Shown here in pieces: positions 1 to 8,100 of a stretch of DNA of 64,000 nt. The translations under genes were made by a program, and so were the position numbers. Under the pieces are notes generated by a model. That model made no database searches and had not been told where the DNA came from. It was given only the letters and a program-made list of their open reading frames with translations. The first letter of the stretch is position 1. Every line of letters starts with the position of its first letter. The stretch comes from an uncultured Oscillospiraceae bacterium (GTDB lineage Bacteria; Bacillota; Clostridia; Oscillospirales; Oscillospiraceae), in assembly GCA_934569225.1 (NCBI GenBank), contig CAKTKC010000011.1:1-64000 (forward strand), given 5' to 3'.

Positions 1-2
1 CG

Positions 3-737
3 AAGCTCTATCAGGTCAATGTAGGTGGGACATGGCGGGTTCTCCGGCAATGTATGAAGCGCAATGTGGGAAGGCTGATCCATGTCAGCTCTGTCCATGC
101 CATACCGGAAAAGCCAAAGGGCTGCATCATTACGGAGGATTGCGAATTCTCTCCGGGGCTTGTGTACGGAGATTACGCCAAGAGCAAGGCGACTGCAACA
201 GAGTTGGTCTTCGATGCGGCGAAGCGCGGGCTGAATGCCAGTATTGTCTTTCCCTCCGGCATCATCGGACCGGGCGACATACAGGGCGGGAGCTTCACCT
301 CAATGGCAAAATCGTTTCTTTCCGGAAAGCTGCCCTTTGCCGTTCGCGGCGGATATGACTTCGTGGATGTGCGGGATGTGGCAAATGGCATTCTCGCCTG
401 TTCCGAAAAGGGAGAACCCGGCAAGGGATACATTTTGTCCGGCCACTATGTCACCATTCGCAAGATGCTTCAGCTCGTGGGAAAGGCTGCAAAGCTGAGG
501 TATCGCCCCATCTGCCTGCCGCTGGGGCTTGCAAAGCTGGCGGCTCCATACTACGAACGCCTGAGCCTGAAGGAGCGAAAGCCGCTGTTTTTCACCCCTT
601 ATTCCGTTGCCGTCCTTGCCTCAAACGGCTGCTTCAGCCATGCCGCAGCATCGGAATGCTTTGCGTATCAGCCGCGCCCCGTGGAGGAGACTTTGCGGGA
701 CATGACAGCCTGGCTTCTGAATCAGAAGGGAAAGTGA
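3..737 (+). CDS. NAD-dependent epimerase/dehydratase family protein (5' end missing)
   Basis: This is the C-terminal ~245 residues of an extended short-chain dehydrogenase/reductase; the frame is open to the left window edge, so the NAD-binding N-terminus lies outside. Visible family marks are VNVGGT near the start, RLIHVSS (the catalytic Ser strand), the active-site pair in YGDYAKSK (YxxxK), and the PSGIIGPGD segment that follows in sugar-nucleotide epimerases and dihydroflavonol-4-reductase-like enzymes. FVDVRDVANGI is the usual substrate-domain motif. The substrate cannot be told from this part. An internal ATG at 54 is not the true start because the conserved fold begins upstream of it. 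Confidence 0.85.
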   Translation, partial: KLYQVNVGGTWRVLRQCMKRNVGRLIHVSSVHAIPEKPKGCIITEDCEFSPGLVYGDYAKSKATATELVFDAAKRGLNASIVFPSGIIGPGDIQGGSFTSMAKSFLSGKLPFAVRGGYDFVDVRDVANGILACSEKGEPGKGYILSGHYVTIRKMLQLVGKAAKLRYRPICLPLGLAKLAAPYYERLSLKERKPLFFTPYSVAVLASNGCFSHAAASECFAYQPRPVEETLRDMTAWLLNQKGK

Positions 738-901
738 TCCGCTATCAACCAGAAGCACCTTGGGCAGACTGCGCGTGCTATGGATATGCTCTGCGATTCC
801 AGTTGCCATCAACATGCATTCCATGATATAATTAAAGAGAGGGATTGAAATCTTATAAAAGCGTGCATTCGCCCGCGGAGTCATCCTGCTTCCATTCTCC
901 C

Positions 902-997
902 TTATACGAGTTTTTAATAAAACGCTTAAAAGCGTTTTATTCTGCCGCAGGATTGCGGCCAGCGGCCACTGCCGCTAAAAAACGAAGTCAATACATT
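902..997 (-). repeat. Hairpin-array repeat, copy A, first part
   Basis: These 96 bases are the reverse complement of the right half of the intact element at 15040-15212, with about one mismatch. They contain an A+T-rich palindrome (AATAAAACGCTT and its complement) followed by two G+C-rich hairpins. The match stops exactly at 997, where unrelated sequence (998-1693) begins, and resumes at 1694. Confidence 0.85.
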
Positions 998-998
998 A

Positions 999-1304
999 AC
1001 GGTATATAGATCTGTTAGCAATGCAGAGGCTCAAGATATAAAGAATACGGGACAATTTAATTTAGCTCCTGGCGGCATGGAAAGTAAGCAATTTGGCTTT
1101 AATCTCTCCGAAACAAGGCAATTCGGAAATATGATAGGACAGAACACCATTGTTAGTGCAAGAGTTCCCAACAGTATGCTTAGTCAGCTGTATACCGGAG
1201 GAGTTGACACAAGCATATTCCGTGCAGGCACTTTGACTGTTTATGGAGATCAGCTTGGGGCATTTAATCAAGCAGTCAGCGGAACGATTAAATTTATGCA
1301 ATAA
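999..1304 (+). pseudogene. Orphan C-terminal toxin domain of a polymorphic (Rhs/CDI-type) toxin
   Basis: The reading frame starts abruptly at the repeat junction with VYRSVSNAEAQDIKNTGQF, then NLAPGGMESKQFGFNLSE, and ends at a TAA at 1302. This pattern (VYR..s..E...I..tG.f, then a conserved G and F) resembles ADP-ribosyltransferase-like C-terminal tips of Rhs and contact-dependent toxins; that is family recall, not a search. No start codon or ribosome-binding site precedes the domain (first in-frame ATG is 1077, inside it), so the delivery part of the toxin is missing and the tip is probably not translated. The putative immunity gene follows 13 bases later. Confidence 0.55.
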
Positions 1305-1317
1305 GGAGGCGAATATT

Positions 1318-1635
1318 ATGAATCAATTACCAGATGTTGAAGTAATATTTGAATTCAATGGCACGAGAAAAAGTCCTGCGAATGATGGCTATAGACCAGC
1401 GCATTTAATAACGGATAATTATTTAACCACAGGCATTCACCATTACTACGGTGTCGAGTCCGTCCCTCCAAATGGAACAGTAAAGGGAACAATTACATTT
1501 TTATCTCCCGAGTCATATCCGCATTGTTTATGGATTGGGAAAAAAATCAGCATACAAGAAGGAGCCCATGTTGTTGGATACGCAACTATAACCAACATTT
1601 ATAACCCATTGTTGTGCTTGGAGAATCAACAATGA
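1318..1635 (+). CDS. EF-Tu C-terminal-domain-like protein, probable immunity protein
   Basis: A 105-residue protein starting at ATG 1318 behind a strong site (AAGGAGG, 8 bases upstream). The pattern VEVIFEFNGTRKSP, YRPAHLI, VPPNGTVKGTITFLSPE and IQEGAHVVGYATITNI matches the beta-barrel domain III of elongation factor Tu (compare YRPQF, PGD, REGGRTVGAGVV). Stand-alone copies of this domain typically lie directly behind polymorphic toxin tips and are annotated as immunity or bacteriocin-associated proteins. Its position after the toxin tip supports that role here. Whether it mimics EF-Tu to bind the toxin is inference. Confidence 0.65.
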   Translation: MNQLPDVEVIFEFNGTRKSPANDGYRPAHLITDNYLTTGIHHYYGVESVPPNGTVKGTITFLSPESYPHCLWIGKKISIQEGAHVVGYATITNIYNPLLCLENQQ

Positions 1636-1693
1636 AGCATACCAGCAAGCATCGTCTTTTGGGGGCAAAAGGCAGGCTGTTGGGGTACTCCTA

Positions 1694-1771
1694 TCTTACC
1701 GCCGCCCAGGCGGTCTGCCGTGAAACGGCTTAAATAAAATGATGAAATCATTTTATTAAGAAATAGTATTA
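1694..1771 (-). repeat. Hairpin-array repeat, copy A, second part
   Basis: These 78 bases continue the match to the element at 15040-15212 (reverse complement of its left half): two hairpins (CGCCCAGGCGG; CTGCCGTGAAACGG) and the palindrome AATAAAATGATGAAATCATT. Joining 997 to 1694 rebuilds the intact central sequence, so the 696 bases between are an exact insertion, or copy B is the matching deletion. Confidence 0.85.
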
Positions 1772-1824
1772 TACGCAGCCGTTATCAGCCCGTCTAATAG
1801 GCTTTTGCCGGAAAGGAGCACAAC

Positions 1825-2439
1825 ATGAAACGGATCATCACCATTGGCCGTGAATTCGGCAGCGGCGGCCGTGAGCTTGGCCGCAGAATCGCGGAAAAGC
1901 TGGAGATCGCCTACTACGATCAGGAGATCATAACCGAGATCGCAAAAAGAACCGCACTGTCTGAGGCGTATATCCGGCAGATTGAGGAGATGCGCCCCAT
2001 TTTGCATTTTCCCATTCATACCGGACAACGCTTTTATCTGCCATCAGAACCCATATTCTATCCGGATCTTTCCATCTACACAAAGCAGCATGAGCTGCTT
2101 CGTGAGCTGTCCTGCAAATCCGACTGCGTCATCGTCGGGCGCTGTGCGGATTACATTCTCCGGGAACAGAAACCTGTACGTATTTTTGCTTATGCGGATA
2201 TGGAGAGCAGAATCAAACGCTGCATGGAGCGCCGTCCGGAGGACGAGAATCTGACAGAAGCGCAGATGAAGAAACGGATTACGGAGATCGACCGTAACCG
2301 TGCAAAGTATTACACGTTCTTCAGCGGGCAGAAATGGGGCGCGCGGGAAAACTACGATCTGCTTGTAAACACATCCGGTGCCGACATCAGCAAACTGGCC
2401 TCTGCCCTTTGCGGTTATCTGGAGGCTCTGTCTGAATAA
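1825..2439 (+). CDS. Cytidylate kinase-like family protein
   Basis: A 204-residue soluble protein. ITIGREFGSGGRELG near the N-terminus is the P-loop region of the cytidylate_kin2 family (GREFGSGGR..G), followed by YYDQEII and VIVGRCADYIL, the two other conserved blocks. RIFAYADMESRIKRCMER and the RNRAKYY motif near residue 160 also fit. The family transfers phosphate, but its substrate in Firmicutes is not firmly established. It starts at ATG 1825 behind AAAGGAG. It lies alone between the repeat and the sigma-factor operon and is accessory in character. Confidence 0.85.
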   Translation: MKRIITIGREFGSGGRELGRRIAEKLEIAYYDQEIITEIAKRTALSEAYIRQIEEMRPILHFPIHTGQRFYLPSEPIFYPDLSIYTKQHELLRELSCKSDCVIVGRCADYILREQKPVRIFAYADMESRIKRCMERRPEDENLTEAQMKKRITEIDRNRAKYYTFFSGQKWGARENYDLLVNTSGADISKLASALCGYLEALSE

Positions 2440-2505
2440 ACCATCTGCGCGGCAGGACAGACACCCCTCCGCATTGGAAGCATCCGCAAAAAGGAAGTGA
2501 ACGAC

Positions 2506-3054
2506 ATGGCGTGTGACGAAACCCTATACCGTCAATACTTAAGCGGCGACGACGCGGGGCTGGAGGCCCTGATGAAAAAATACGGCGACCCCCTGACCCT
2601 GTATATTGACGGCTATCTGCACGACGTTCACGAGGCGGAGGAGCTGATGCTGGATGTTTTCGCCTATCTGTTCACGAAAAAGCCGAAGATACGGGACGGC
2701 GGCTTCAAGGCGTATCTCTATAAGGCGGCGCGGCACATGGCGCTGCGCCATAAGAGCAAGCGGAAGCCCCTGTTCAGCCTCGATGCGCTGACCGACGAGC
2801 CGGACGGACGGCTGCTGGCGGAGGAGGTTATACAGACTGAGGAGCGCAACCGCATTCTGCATTTCTGCATGAGCGAAATGAACCCGGACTACCGGGAGGT
2901 TTTATATCTCACCTATTTTGAAGGCATGAGCTATGCGCAAGCGGCGGAGGTCACGGGGAAAACGGTAAAACAGATCACCAACATGGTGTATCGGGGAAAA
3001 GAGAGCCTGCGAAGGCTCTTGGAACGGGAGGGAATCACAAATGCGGAGCCATGA
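2506..3054 (+). CDS. ECF-type RNA polymerase sigma factor
   Basis: A 182-residue sigma-70 family protein with region 2 (YLSGDDAGLEALMKKYGDPL to KAYLYKAARHMALRH, residues ~9-80) and a region 4 helix-turn-helix (REVLYLTYFEGMSYAQAAE..GKTVKQITNMVYRGKE, residues ~130-170). No region 1 or 3 is present, so it is an extracytoplasmic-function type. ATG 2506 is chosen because AAGGAAG sits 9 bases upstream; GTG 2497 would abut it. The stop overlaps the next gene by 14 bases, and the downstream genes are all membrane proteins including a PrsW-type protease, which suggests a membrane-signalled sigma system. Confidence 0.88.
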   Translation: MACDETLYRQYLSGDDAGLEALMKKYGDPLTLYIDGYLHDVHEAEELMLDVFAYLFTKKPKIRDGGFKAYLYKAARHMALRHKSKRKPLFSLDALTDEPDGRLLAEEVIQTEERNRILHFCMSEMNPDYREVLYLTYFEGMSYAQAAEVTGKTVKQITNMVYRGKESLRRLLEREGITNAEP

Positions 3055-3403
3055 GGAACGGGTCGCGGAGACGAAGCGGCGCATCGCCAAAATTGAGCGG
3101 GAGAAACGGCGGCGGCGCAATGCGGTCACCGTGGCTTCCGCCGCGGCGGCGTGCCTTGCGCTGCTCATCGGCGCGTCCCTCGCCATGCCAGGAATTGCCG
3201 CAAGCATCCAGACCGGCGACTACTCCGGCTTTGAAACGGCGGCAAGCATCTTTCACGGCGGCGCCGCCTTGGGATACATCGTCATCGGGCTGCTGGCGTT
3301 TCTGCTCGGCGTGTGCGTGACCGTTCTGTGCTTCCGCATCCGGCAGTTCAGCCGCGAGGACGCGCAGGACAAGGAAAGTGAGGATGCGCATGGAGCTGAT
3401 TGA
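3041..3403 (+). CDS. Small two-helix membrane protein, candidate anti-sigma factor
   Basis: A 120-residue protein with a highly basic cytoplasmic N-terminus (HEERVAETKRRIAKIEREKR, coiled-coil-like), a helix at ~30-48, an external loop of ~30 residues, a second helix at ~76-98 (IVIGLLAFLLGVCVTVLCF) and an acidic tail. It overlaps the sigma gene by 14 bases, the arrangement expected of a cognate anti-sigma factor, but no named anti-sigma domain is recognisable. A protein of the same architecture is encoded at 4804-5157, so the two look like paralogues serving different halves of the module. Confidence 0.6.
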   Translation: MRSHEERVAETKRRIAKIEREKRRRRNAVTVASAAAACLALLIGASLAMPGIAASIQTGDYSGFETAASIFHGGAALGYIVIGLLAFLLGVCVTVLCFRIRQFSREDAQDKESEDAHGAD

Positions 3404-4016
3404 GAACCTGCTGCAATTACTGACCACGTTCGTCGGCGCGCTGCTTTCGGGCATCGCCTGCCGGAAAAGCGGTAGACAGGCATACTTCCTGCTGCTGTGC
3501 TTCTACGGCTGCTTTGCCCTCGGCTCGCTCTACTGGACGCTGTATCTGCTGCTGTTCGATACCACGCCGCGCGTCTTTTATGTCTCGGAGTTCGGCTGGG
3601 TGGCGAGCCTCATCTTCCTGCGCATTTTGCAGGCGACGCTCTCCACACCGGAGGAACGCGCCTTCCGCTGCCGCAGGGCGTGGCTTGCGCCTGCGTTCGG
3701 CGTGCCGCTGCTGGCGTTCTACTGCATCTTCGGGGATATTCTCTCCAACCTGATCTGGTGCGGCATGATGATATGGCTCTCCTTCTGCGCCATGCGGGGG
3801 CTTGCCTATGCGAAAACGCAGACGGGCGCGGCGCGGAATATACGATACTTCCACATCGGTGTGCTGTGCTTTGTTTTCTCGGAGTACCTGCTCTGGACGG
3901 TGGGCTGCTTTTGGCCGGATACCTCACCGGCAAGCCCCACCTTCTGGTGTGATATGCTGCTGACGCTGGCCATTCTCGGGCTGCTGCCCGCCACGAGAAG
4001 GGCGGTGGCGGCATGA
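3390..4016 (+). CDS. Multi-pass membrane protein of unknown function
   Basis: A 208-residue hydrophobic protein with about six predicted helices (for example LLQLLTTFVGALLSG, YFLLLCFYGCFALGSLY, LLTLAILGLLPA). I do not recognise a family. ATG 3390 is preferred because GAGG lies six bases upstream; in-frame starts at 3378 and 3384 exist. It overlaps the gene before by 14 bases and the prsW-type gene after by 4, so it is translated as part of the sigma operon. A sensor role in that module is possible but rests on position only. Confidence 0.6.
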   Translation: MELIENLLQLLTTFVGALLSGIACRKSGRQAYFLLLCFYGCFALGSLYWTLYLLLFDTTPRVFYVSEFGWVASLIFLRILQATLSTPEERAFRCRRAWLAPAFGVPLLAFYCIFGDILSNLIWCGMMIWLSFCAMRGLAYAKTQTGAARNIRYFHIGVLCFVFSEYLLWTVGCFWPDTSPASPTFWCDMLLTLAILGLLPATRRAVAA

Positions 4017-4642
4017 CCTATATTGAAAACATCTTCATCTGCATGGTATCCCCGCTGCTGGTGGCCGCTTTGTGCATGGGCAGGCGGCAGCTCCGCTTCT
4101 TCCTGTTCTGCATTGCCGGGATGGGGGTGTGTCTGCTCTCGGCCTATATCAACACCTTCCTCGCGGCGGTGTGTCAGGCGGACGCCCTTGCCGCCACGGC
4201 AGAGATCGCGCCGGTGGTAGAGGAAATGATGAAGCTGCTGCCGCTGGTGTTCTATCTTCTGGTATTCGAGCCGGAGGGGGAGAAAATCAAGGCTGCGGCA
4301 ATAACAGTTGCCCTCGCCTTCGCCACCTTTGAAAATGTGTGCTATCTCATCCGGAACGGTGCGGACCGCTTCTCCTTCATCTTCTTCCGTGGCTTCGGTA
4401 CAGGGGCCATGCACGTCCTCTGCGGCTTGATCGTGGGCGGCGGGCTTGCCTATGCGTGGCAGCGGACGTGGCTGAAGATCGCGGGTACCTGCGGGCTGCT
4501 GGGCGCAGCCATCACCCTCCACGCCATCTATAATCTGCTGATTGCCCACGGCGGCGCGGCGCAGTACATCGCCTACGCTCTTCCGGTGCTGCTGGTGGCA
4601 GCGGGAAGGTTGTCTGCTTTCCGATTATCGCAGAGGAAATAA
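4013..4642 (+). CDS. prsW: PrsW-family intramembrane metalloprotease
   Basis: A 209-residue membrane protein with the diagnostic residues of the PrsW family: EE..K (E70, E71, K74 in APVVEEMMKLLPL), FATFENVCYL (E107), RGFGTGAMH (H134) and HAIYN (H170), distributed over ~7 helices. In Bacillus subtilis PrsW makes the first cut in anti-sigma factor RsiW to release SigW. Here it shares an operon with an ECF sigma factor and a two-helix membrane protein, so cleavage of that protein is a reasonable inference. A terminator follows at 4660. Confidence 0.85.
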   Translation: MTYIENIFICMVSPLLVAALCMGRRQLRFFLFCIAGMGVCLLSAYINTFLAAVCQADALAATAEIAPVVEEMMKLLPLVFYLLVFEPEGEKIKAAAITVALAFATFENVCYLIRNGADRFSFIFFRGFGTGAMHVLCGLIVGGGLAYAWQRTWLKIAGTCGLLGAAITLHAIYNLLIAHGGAAQYIAYALPVLLVAAGRLSAFRLSQRK

Positions 4643-4659
4643 CCGAATATCCACTCCCT

Positions 4660-4694
4660 GAGAGCTGCTTTCTGGCGGCTCTCAAATTTTTTTT
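4660..4694 (+). terminator. Rho-independent terminator after the sigma/prsW operon
   Basis: GAGAGCTGC pairs with GCGGCTCTC (4660-4683) and is followed by an eight-T run. It separates the sigma/PrsW genes from the surface-protein genes, which therefore need their own promoter in the A+T-rich stretch 4695-4790. Confidence 0.75.
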
Positions 4695-4803
4695 GAAAAA
4701 TTTTTTGCTTTGGGTGAGAGTTTTTTCGATTTTTTGTACCTATATAAGTGAAAGGGTTTTTAGGCCACAGTTTCAGACAAACCGGAAAGGGGGTTCAAAC
4801 GAT

Positions 4804-5157
4804 ATGTACGGTACCGCAAAACGGGTCGCACTCGTCAAACAGCGGGTGCGGGAAAACACCCGCCGGAGGCAGCGGCGCGGCATATACGGGCTGAGCGCTG
4901 CGTGTATGCTGCTGTTCGCGGCGCTGATGCAGACGGCGGGCACGGTCGTCGGGCCGGGGCAACCGGAAGCATGGGGCGTGTTCGGTGCGATGCTGCTGCG
5001 GGAGGACGCGGGCGGCTATGTGCTGGTGGCTGTCGTTTCCTTTGCCGCGGCGGCGGTGATCACCGTGCTGTGCATCCGGCTCAGGAACAGGGAAACTCAG
5101 AGCAAAGGCGGGACAGGCAAGCCCGCGCAACACGAACAGGAGGGAACGATATCATGA
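4804..5157 (+). CDS. Small two-helix membrane protein, paralogue of the 3041-3403 product
   Basis: A 117-residue protein with a basic N-terminus (VKQRVRENTRRRQRRG), a helix at ~28-46, an external loop, and a second helix at ~72-92 ending VITVLCIRLRNR, which mirrors VTVLCFRIRQ in the product of 3041-3403. ATG 4804 is preceded by GGAAAGGGGG at ~10 bases. Its last codons overlap the ATG of the surface-protein gene (ATGA), so the two are co-translated. Its function is unknown; a second anti-sigma-like or surface-protein accessory role is possible. Confidence 0.65.
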   Translation: MYGTAKRVALVKQRVRENTRRRQRRGIYGLSAACMLLFAALMQTAGTVVGPGQPEAWGVFGAMLLREDAGGYVLVAVVSFAAAAVITVLCIRLRNRETQSKGGTGKPAQHEQEGTIS

Positions 5158-8100
5158 AAAAACGAATCCTCAGCATCCTGCTCCTATGCTGCATGGTGCT
5201 GACCATGCTGCCTGCGCCTGCCTTTGCGGCGGAGGGAAAGACCGGCGCACGCGCATCGGAAACGGGCGGCCTGTGCGAACACCATCCGAAGCATGACGAG
5301 GCCTGCGGCTATACCGAAGGGACGGCGGAAATTCCCTGTTCCCATGAACACACGGAGGAATGTCATAGTCTCATAACCCGGTGCGTCCATAAGCATACGG
5401 CGGAATGCTACCCGGCGGAAGGCGTGTCGGAGAATGCCGACAGCTTATCGGAGGCCGAAAACGCAGCACCGACGGAATGCGTCCATGGGTGCACCGAGAA
5501 AAGCGGCTGCATCCTTCAAGCATCAGACTGCAAGCACGCGCATGACAAGGATTGCGGCTACGCACCGGCTGCCATGGGGAAGCCCTGCACCTATGTATGT
5601 GAGATTTGCAATTCCAAGGACAGCAAAACGCCAATGCCTCTGCTCGGGGCAGTCCGTCCCGCTGCCACCCAATTTACCTATACGCTGCATTACGATGCCA
5701 ACGGCGGCAGCGGTGCGCCGCCAAGTCAGAGCATGACCAGTTCGGAACTTTATGTACAGGTTCCTATATCAGAAAAAATTCCAACCCGTGACGGATATAC
5801 CTTCAAGGGTTGGGCAGAAAGTCCGAATGGGGAACCAAGGTATCTTCGCGAAGAGGGATATTATTGGGATTACCTGATGGTACATCCGTCTTTGAACGAA
5901 ACCATCTACGCCATATGGGAGGTGCACAATCATAGCTGGGGCGAATGGACCTCCAACGGCAACGGAACGCACACACGCACCTGCACCACGGACAGCAGCC
6001 ATACCGAAACAGGCAGCTGCTCCGGCGGCAAGGCCACCGGTACGGAGAAGGCCATTTGCGAAACCTGTCATACGGCCTACGGAGAGCTTTTGCCGCTCAC
6101 CAAAACGGTCATCACCACCCCGCCCACGCTGCCCTCTGAGGGGTATGTCGGCGAGTGGTACCTTGATGAGGATCTCAAAGGCGGCGAAGCAAAGGTCGAT
6201 GGTACGGACACCGTTGTTCCCGGCTCGTTCCGCTTCAAGCACAATTGGGGCGGCGTAGTAGACCCGGGCGAAAACCGCATGGAAATCCTCTTTACCCCCA
6301 ACGACGCGGAGACATACGCCACGGCGGAATGTATCGTCACCGTGACGGGGATCAAGTACACGATCACAAGCGTCATAGAGGAAGACTTCCCCGACGTGCC
6401 GTTGGGCACGGCGTTTGAGGATCTGTGGCTTCCTCACTTCGTCGAGGTAAAGACCAACACCGGCAGGATCTTCTTTCCCATCCCCGTGACATGGGACAGC
6501 TCCTCCTATGACCCGAACGCTCGTGGCGAGCAGATCATTACCGGCCAGCTGCATGTTGAAGAAAGCCGCTACGAGGATGAGCTGGAGCCGACAAGCACGG
6601 TCAAGGCCATCGCCAGAATCACACTCATTGACGACCGTGTCTTTACGCCCACGCTGGAGCCGCCCACCTACTCCAGGCGGATATACAGCGGCGATTTTTG
6701 CCAGCTTGCCTTTTCCGACGAGTATCTTTCCGGCGGAAAAGCCACGGCAGATGGCGAAACGGTTCCCGGCGTGTTCACTCTGAACGAGGAGCAGGAAAAA
6801 TACGGCTACTGGAACAGAGACGGCGGGCTTGTTCAGGTGGGGTCGCTGGCGCTCAAGGTCACCTTCACACCCGATGACCTGCTGAGGTTCAGCACGGCGG
6901 AATGTACCGTCAACGTGGACGTCATTCCCCGCAAATTCAGGCAAGCCAATACATCGTATATTGACAATAAAAAGATTGGAACAGCCTTTGAAGATCTCGG
7001 CCTGCCGAACGCGTTCTATTTCTTCGCGGAGGCCGATGAACCAAACCACGAGGGAAGCGGGCTGAACGGCAGTGTGCCCGGCATCATCAAGTGGGACGAT
7101 TCAAACTACGACCCCAATTCTTATGAGGAGCAGACCATCTACGGTACGGTCAACCGCGCCGAATTTGAGAAGTATTACATCGTACCCGAGGGCGCCGACC
7201 TCAGAGGCGTGGTAAAGGTCACGCTGCAGGCCGACCCGGTGGAGACGGAGATCACGCAGCCGCCCGTCTTCCGGTGGAAAAACGGCGATTTTACGCTGCC
7301 CGACAATACCATGTTCGTCAATCGGATCTTCGAGATGGGAGCCACAGGCGGGGGAAGCGCCATTCTTGCGGACGGCGTGGCAAAGGTCAAGGGGACGGAT
7401 ACCGTCGTTCCCGGCACGTTCTCCTTCAAGGAGGGCACGCCCGGATGGTTTGACGAGCTGGGCGAGAACGTTGTGACGGTGGTATTCACGCCGGCTGACC
7501 AGCGCGGCTACAGGAAGGCGGAGACCACGGTCAAGGTCAACGTCATCAAAAACACCTTCAAGAGCTGCGAGGAGCCGGATCCCATTACGGAGAAGAAACT
7601 CGGCACGACCTTTGCAGGGCTTAACCTGCCGGAAATTGTGGTCGTCGAGGCCATCGACGGTCTCAGGGTTGGCATGGAGGTTTCGTGGGATGAATCGTCC
7701 TATGACGCGCAGTCCACGGCTTGGCAGACCATCCCCGGTACGCTGGTATTCGACGCTAACGACGAGCACAAGTATCAGCAGCCGGAGCCTGCGGTAACAG
7801 CCGCGATCCGGGTGAAGCTCCTCGGTTCGGAGGATGCGCCGGCGATTACTACCACGACGCTGCCCGGCGGCACGGTCGGCACGCCGTACCACCATCAGCT
7901 TCAGGCAAATGGGGGAGGCTTCATTCTGTGGGAGCTTTTCAGCGGCGAGCTGCCCGATGGCTTGACGCTGAAACAAACCACCGGCGAGATCAGCGGCACG
8001 CCCACTGTGGAAGGAACCGCCCAATTTACCGTTCGAGCTCTCAACAGCGTGGGCAACGATAAGAAGGAGCTGTCTATTACGATAGCCAAAGACGCGCCTG

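Noticed and set aside
1077..1304. A free-standing 75-residue protein starting at ATG 1077
   Set aside because: The conserved domain begins ~26 codons upstream of that ATG and no ribosome-binding site precedes it, so it is treated as part of a truncated toxin tip.
4693..5157. A longer version of the two-helix protein starting at 4693
   Set aside because: The upstream part covers a promoter-like A+T-rich stretch; ATG 4804 has a good ribosome-binding site.
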